Shown one piece after another: positions 58,092-64,000 of a stretch of 64,000 bases of DNA (position 1 is the stretch's first letter; every line of letters starts with the position of its first letter). Below the pieces are notes generated by a model that ran no database searches, was not told the origin of the DNA, and saw nothing but the letters and a program-made list of their open reading frames with translations. The DNA lies in NCBI RefSeq assembly GCF_001417965.1, contig NW_018388003.1:511155-575154 (forward strand), read 5' to 3'. Made by a program: the position numbers and the translations under genes. Origin of the DNA: Exaiptasia diaphana. Its lineage: Eukaryota; Cnidaria; Anthozoa; Actiniaria; Aiptasiidae.

Positions 58092-59197
58092 TACTCATGA
58101 TTCACTGTGTTTTATTTTACATATTTATAAAGTACTAGTTTGTTATTCAAAGTTAAATGTATGAAACTGAGATATACTAGTAGTTTATATTCTTAACTTT
58201 ATTTTTCACTTGTTCTCAAAAATGAAATTTACATTGATCAAAAGAAAAAAGTAACAAAATACAAAGTTCTATTCACAAGAACCCAAATACATCTCATCTT
58301 ATGGTTTAAGCTTCAGTAATATTATAAACCTTACTAATATAACAGATTTTTATTGTACACTTTTTAATAATAGGAGTTTCGACTCTCATTTTGTCAATGA
58401 AAACGTACGATTAGGAAATTCCATATGCGCGGGCTTCCTGTGTTAAGACACTCTTTTTGCCCGTGGCATATGAGATATGAAATATACCGTTCCCTAACCC
58501 TAGCTGTAAAAATGCGATTTTTGAAGCCAGAAAAGTTACAATTTTTTCAAATGACAAAGTTGTAATTTTGCACAAGAATTTAATCCTGAATTTTCCTAAA
58601 AATCACTTTCAGGTGAGACTGAATTGTTATAAAATTTGGGTAAAAATTACCACATAAGATTCAGGCTCCTTTCAATCACATTGTCCGTAGAATTTAATTG
58701 AACAACGAGTGACTAATGCCTATCTATTATAAAAACCCTGAAAAGCTATTAGTATGTGGCTCTAAAATGTATATGCGCGCAAGAAAAAAAAAACACTTAA
58801 AAATCACTACTGCTACAAACTCACTAAAATCCCATTACTAAAATGAAGGGAAAAACCACCAACTTTCTTTCAAATTGTATAATTATCTTCGCTTCGACCT
58901 TTTTATTTGTATTCTTAAAATGTTGACTTTTTATCTCAGTTGGAGCCCAGTTTCTTCAGCCCGTATTTCTGCATTCATTAAAAATTTATATCAACTGGTT
59001 CTGCGAGTATTATCGACCATAAACTTATTGCGTAATGGAAGTCTGACAGTAATATAAATCAAGATACCAGTCATTTCAGTAACTCAGATGCCACCGGCGC
59101 CAGCTTTCCATCACCGTTCGGTTCTTGGTCGGAAATTGCGACCAATTTCCGAAGTTGAAAGACCTAACTTAGCCTTATAACGAGAAGCAGTGACAAT
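58092..59197. other. Intergenic region before the phospholipase A2 gene
   Basis: No gene is supported. One copy of the dispersed 13-mer is at 58431-58443. The last 100-200 bases are presumably the phospholipase promoter and 5' UTR. Confidence 0.5.
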
Positions 59198-62100
59198 ATG
59201 TCTACATTACAGGTAAATTTAGCAAATATTTGAAATTGTAGTGCATTTTCTAACTCCAATATTGACCGGAATTCGTCCACTTTTTCATTTACTTGCGTCA
59301 TTACATTGCTTTCCTTTGCCGCTCAATTTTTTTCGTTTTATTGGACAAAAATAACACTACCTTATGAGTAGCTTTAAATTGAAGTTGTGTCGCTATAACG
59401 TAGAGGCTTAAATATTTGAGCTATTAATCTCTGAGCTTCTATGATCGAGAAGGACAATCATTCATCCCCAAGGAAGCCGTCAAAATCTTGACTCTCACGA
59501 TTAGCAGTCAGAGTTACACAGATTCAATGGTCTTCGAGCTTTGGTTTGAGAGATCTCCCATGTCTCTCTATGAAAACGACTGTAGGCGAAAAACATCTTC
59601 TAATAAGGTTCAATAAATTGCGATTGTTAATGTGCAGTGAGAGGAAAACACTATATTGACATTTACTCATCTTAGCTTTCACTTCTTGATCAAAAAAATA
59701 TACACAACGTTTTCTAGTGGGTGACTTTATGATTCAATATTCTCTTCCCTAAACAGCAGTCATTCCCAAATACTAAATAGATATGAAAAGGGATTTTATG
59801 TATAACATCTCTGACACATCAAGTGGTAGTTTTATACTAATAGAAAATTGAATGATAACGACATTTACTAGTAGAACCCAGCGTTTAGTCTGTATTTTTT
59901 CCAACTATAAAAAAATTCATTTCTTACTAATGAAAAACAATTTATGAGAGAATCTACCAACAGAAAATGGCAAAATAAATGATTTTGCTTTGTTATGCTA
60001 TCTAAAACAATCCTTTTTGAATATGAAATGATCAAACTGAAGAATTTGAATATCTGGGGAACATCTGCCTCATCGCTGAAACAGTTTTAAAACCAGTGTA
60101 TATTTTCAGCTCAAGAAGTTCCCATTGACTGTTCAAAGACCCTTTGACCGAACAAATGTTATAATTTAGTACATTCATATTCAAAACACAACTCCAGGCT
60201 TTTACATCAACAACAAATGCACTTGAAATGATTATTAAATTTTAAATAAAATCTCAAGAAAACAGGACAAAGATTTGCGGTTTGGGTTGAAGTGTGTTCC
60301 TTTACCATCATGCCTATTGATAAAAAACGATCTTTCATGCGAGGTGATCTTGTGGTAAGACTAAGTGGCTGAGCATTTTCTGTTGGATTCTCATTCTGTG
60401 GAATGTCATCCTGCAGCTCGTTTCCTTATTAGCCTTATTACTTAAAATGCTTAATGTCACTTTGGACATTCACTTAACAACTTCTTTCTTATATTTTATT
60501 CCCTTTCTTATTTTTCCATTTCATCTTTTCTTTTTTATTCGTCTTTCATTATTTCATTTTCACATTTACTGTTTCCTTTTTTTCGCATTTCTATTTCCTT
60601 GTTTTCCCCTTTCTTGATTTAACCATTTTTTTGCTTCTTCAGTGTCATCTTTATTTCTTGTTCTTGATTTCTTTATCGCATTTCAGTAAATTCCTTTCAT
60701 TCGGGCGTCCAACCTTTTTTTCTCACAAATTGTTTGTACACTCCTGCCACTCCTGCCTTGTTTTTCTTACAGGCATCTTACAAGACCTGTTTGTCTTTCG
60801 AAATCACCGTACTTCGTGGAAGGGACATCAGCAAAGGAAAAGTTGCCGATTATAGTAAGACTGACTTACGTTATACTGTATACCCTTTCAGACTGCATGC
60901 TGACCTGTCTTTAGTAAAGTATCATTTTCCTTTGCCTGCATATTTCCCATGTGTTTTACAATGGTTGGACATTTTTATTTTTACCTTTTATTTAAAGCGC
61001 TTAGAGAAAGCTGTATACATCCTATAGAAGCTTACATATTATTATTATTTTTCTTTTTATGTTGTCTAATTAGTGTCATATACAATCTCTCTATTCTAAA
61101 CTGAACTATAACATTAATTGCATAAAAGCTACGTATGTTATTTTTTATAGCTCTGGATTAGCGAATAATCTTTGTTACGACTTATCTTACTGGTCCAGTC
61201 AATTTGTAATAACAGGTCTTAAAAGACACGTTTACGCAAAGACCCATCTATATTACGTATCCGTCAGTATTTCTTGGACGTGATCGATCCATACGCATCA
61301 AGCAAGCGTCACTTCAACGCGTTATTGACGGATTAATCATGTTATTTTGTGCATTCTAGTTGACACACCGGATCCTTACGTACGTCTGCGTATTCCGTCA
61401 GCACCTAGCGGTAAAGCGCAAACGAAAGTCGTCAACAACAGCAAGAACCCTGAATGGAATGAAACGTTTACGTTCTATCTTGATCCTAACAAAGAAAATG
61501 TTTTAGGTAAGCGCGAGATGTCTGTGTATGCCTAATGAACAGAGACCAACTCCCCCTCTCTACCCTCTGTTAGTCAAAATTTTGTCTCAAAACAGGAAAT
61601 AAAAGGTAAGGTTGCCTGGGACGGNTNTNAAGTCACATCATTGCTATGGTGATATAATGATTGCTGTTTCCATAGAGATAACCCTNATGGAATCAGACCT
61701 TGTCAGCGACGATGTTCTAGATACACATACATTTAGGATCAACGATTTGGAGATCNATGTTCTTTGCGAACAGACGTTCAAGTTTGGAGAGGTAAAAANC
61801 ACTATGAATCGTGTTATAATCGTACACNTGTGCTTCCNAANAAACTCGTTAAACACTTGNGCAATGATAGATAACAGATCTGCATGGTATCCATATTGAT
61901 GATAAAGCAGGTTTTATTTGTTTCTATTTAGACTTCTAAAGTTGACGTTGAAATGAAACTTAGTAAATGGTAAGTTTTTATTATTTTTTCTTANGATATC
62001 ATGGGTTTTGTTGTTAGTTTTATATGTGTTGATTGGGTTATAATGATGCTGTTGGTAGTGATATTGTTGTCATAAGCTATGGTAGGTTATTGCGGTACAA

Positions 62101-64000
62101 CCACAACTCCTGAGTAGTCACTAAAATCGTTGCAGTAGTGAGACTAACTTACTCTTTGTTTTCACAGCCCTGATTCTGGTGATCTTAGATTCAGTCAGGA
62201 GCTATGCGAGGAGGAAATAGAGTTCTTAACAAAGAGGAAAGAAAAAGTACTTGAAGTGTTGCAGGAGTTGTTAGGAGACAAAGGTCCAACAAATGTTTCA
62301 GAGGTAATTCATTTCATCAACACCAATCACATTAAAGCAGGAGTGTCAGGCATCTTTTGTGTAAATAAAGCTAACCGCAATGTTGATTTGTGTTCCCCCA
62401 GGTTCCTACTATAGCGTTACTAGGATCAGGGGGAGGTTTTCGAGCTATGACGTCAATGAGTGGAGTACTTTGCGCATTGACTGATACAAAGCTACTTGAT
62501 TGCATAACATACTTCGCTGGATTATCAGGATCAGCTTGGTAGGTGAATTCTAAAATATCACATATGTTAATCATGTTGTTAACGCACTTAACATTGCAGG
62601 TACCTCTCTTGCCTTTATTCGCATCCCGACTGGCCTACAGTACATCCACGAGTTATCTTGGAAGAGCTTCGAGAGAATCTCAAAGAAAATATGATCTGGC
62701 AACTCGTGAAGCCGAAGTGGGTTTACAAACATATGCAATTGATAAACAAGAAGAAGAAGAATGGACAGCCCGTCAGCTTTACCGACGTGTTTGGTTACCT
62801 TGTGGGAGAGACTATTATCAAAGGGGTAAGCGCTTTCCTCTGGGGGGAGGGAGGAGGGAGGATTTTTTAGTATAAATATCTGAGAAAGCTTTCCGAAGGT
62901 ATATCTGAGTTGTTCATGAAAATATTGGCAATATGAGGCAATGAATTCTTAATCTAGTTTAAATTTCATTTAATTAGCGTCAACCACCAAAGCTGAGCAA
63001 TCAAAAAGACAAGCTAAATTACGCTACCGTCCCGTTTCCACTTTACACTTGCGTAAACGTAAAGAAAGACGTATCGGCTCATGCGTTTTGTGGTAAGTAA
63101 AACATTGGATGTGTGCGGTGCTTTGAATGAATTCAGTAATGCAGTTTTACGTCTGAATAGTGAATATTACGTCTCCCTTGCGTTAACGTAAAGAAAGTAC
63201 TGTACCACATAATANTTCAGTAACCCAACTACGTTATGTTTCTATTTTAGAATGGCTTGAATTTTCACCGTATGAAACTGGTTTCCCTAAATATGGTACG
63301 TTCATGAAGACGGAGCTGTTTGGCTGCAAATTTTTCAGTGGGCGAGTATTGAAGAAATTTGATGAGCCTGAATTGTCGTATTTACAAGGTATCGTTCCCT
63401 CGCCTATTTTTTCTGCTTTACGCACGTTTTATGAGCGGTTAATTCATGATAAAATGTGGTAAAGCTACGTAGAGATTGAAGGTTTCAGTGTTTTGTTGAT
63501 GTAGGCATCTGGGGAAGCGCGTTTACCATTTTACTTCAGCAAGTCGTACGTGAAGGTCTGAAAGAACCAGAAGAAGTCGTCACGGATGTCGAGAACAGAG
63601 GAGAAGTACGTAAGCAAATGGGTACGTATGAACAGTTTCCTCTTTGAAGTATGAAACAAAGTTATCTTGACCATGCGAGATCAAATTTCAAAATCTGTCC
63701 ACCAAATTTGATAAATAGTGAATTAAGAATATTACATTTTCAGAGGATATGGTTGCCTCAGAAGAGATTGATAAATACAACAAGAGCAGTGACGATAGTG
63801 ATGAAGATTCCACGCACGACCAGAAGAATGGCCATAATGGCGAGGAGAAAGAAGACGCAGGTCCTGTTGAGTCGGAAGAAGGTGCTACAGATGCTGACAA
63901 GTTTGTGGACATTGTAGATAAAGTTATCAACAAGTTCGAGGTTTTCCGCACGAGGCAGGGACGAGCAGGATTGGTGCACAACTTTTTACGAGGGCTAGAG
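59198..64000 (+). CDS. PLA2G4A-like: Group IV cytosolic phospholipase A2, 3' partial
   Basis: Twelve exons are seen (59198-59212, 60773-60854, 61360-61506, 61676-61791, 61932-61969, 62168-62303, 62402-62538, 62600-62825, 62978-63092, 63251-63388, 63505-63621, 63744-64000), about 508 residues before the window ends. An N-terminal C2 domain (LSFEITVLRGRDISKG, DTPDPYVRLRIPSAPSGKAQ, NPEWNETFTFYLDPNKENVL, EITLMESDLVSDDVLDT) binds calcium and membranes. The catalytic patatin-like domain has the oxyanion site LGSGGGFRAM and the nucleophile motif YFAGLSGSAW, then TDVFGYLVGETIIKG, WLEFSPYETGFPKYGTFM and GIWGSAFTILLQQ. It releases arachidonic acid from phospholipids. An acidic linker (SSDDSDED) precedes RTRQGRAGLVHNFLRGLE. 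The first exon codes for only MSTLQ and is less sure. A few bases are ambiguous in exon 4. Confidence 0.95.
59213..60772. other. First intron of the phospholipase A2 gene
   Basis: A 1.56-kb intron if the MSTLQ exon is correct. It ends in a long pyrimidine-rich tract (about 60480-60770). No other exon or repeat is recognised. Confidence 0.5.

Noticed and set aside
61596-61606. Possible 11-bp micro-exon in the phospholipase gene
   Set aside because: It has splice-like ends, but the direct join of 61506 to 61676 already gives the conserved NVL-EITLM sequence.

Overview
This is a window of an animal nuclear genome. Introns are many and short, mostly 60-400 bp with GT-AG ends; the DNA is AT-rich; and the genes are metazoan families such as TIAM Rac-GEF, cytosolic phospholipase A2, RCAN, IFT88, ZC4H2 and MIS18. 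The proteins resemble vertebrate homologues closely, the genes are tightly packed (about 15 in 64 kb), and introns carry decayed tetranucleotide tracts, short foldback and MITE-like elements and a Penelope-type hammerhead motif. This best fits a non-bilaterian animal, perhaps a cnidarian, but the species cannot be fixed from the sequence. A few N positions show it is a draft assembly.

Layout from left to right: TIAM/still-life-like Rac-GEF (+, 5' end cut off by the window); LicD/fukutin-type transferase (+); RCAN, regulator of calcineurin (-); RMI1 (-) head-to-head with IFT88 (+); SURF6 (-) head-to-head with SRRM1 (+), with an SGNH-hydrolase exon inside an SRRM1 intron; a myristoylation-type protein with cyclic-nucleotide-binding folds (+); MIS18A-like (-), with a large transposon-filled intron; importin alpha 1/5/6 type (-); a small unrecognised gene (+); a kinesin-14 C-terminal motor (-) head-to-head with ZMPSTE24 (+); ZC4H2 (-); a tRNA-Lys(UUU) gene (-); and a group IV cytosolic phospholipase A2 (+, 3' end cut off by the window).

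The genes do not form a pathway. They are unrelated housekeeping and signalling genes (cilium assembly, splicing, ribosome biogenesis, nuclear import, centromere loading, recombination, prenyl-protein processing, lipid signalling). The arrangement itself is informative: several head-to-head pairs share short intergenic regions that probably act as two-way promoters, and most neighbouring 3' ends converge.

The strongest unusual signals are: (1) the SGNH/PAF-acetylhydrolase-like terminal exon inside SRRM1, whose best splice acceptor is in phase with the PWI exons, so a PWI-SGNH fusion protein is possible; (2) a 13-base motif, GGGCTTCCTGTGT, found five times without mismatch across the window; (3) a near-perfect 51-nt palindrome inserted in a tRNA-derived sequence; (4) a partial tRNA-Lys copy that includes the trailer of the tRNA gene; and (5) a kinesin-14 with a myristoylation-type start and a UBA/CUE-like segment. 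Exon boundaries were read by eye from splice consensus and reading-frame continuity and may be off by a base in places.
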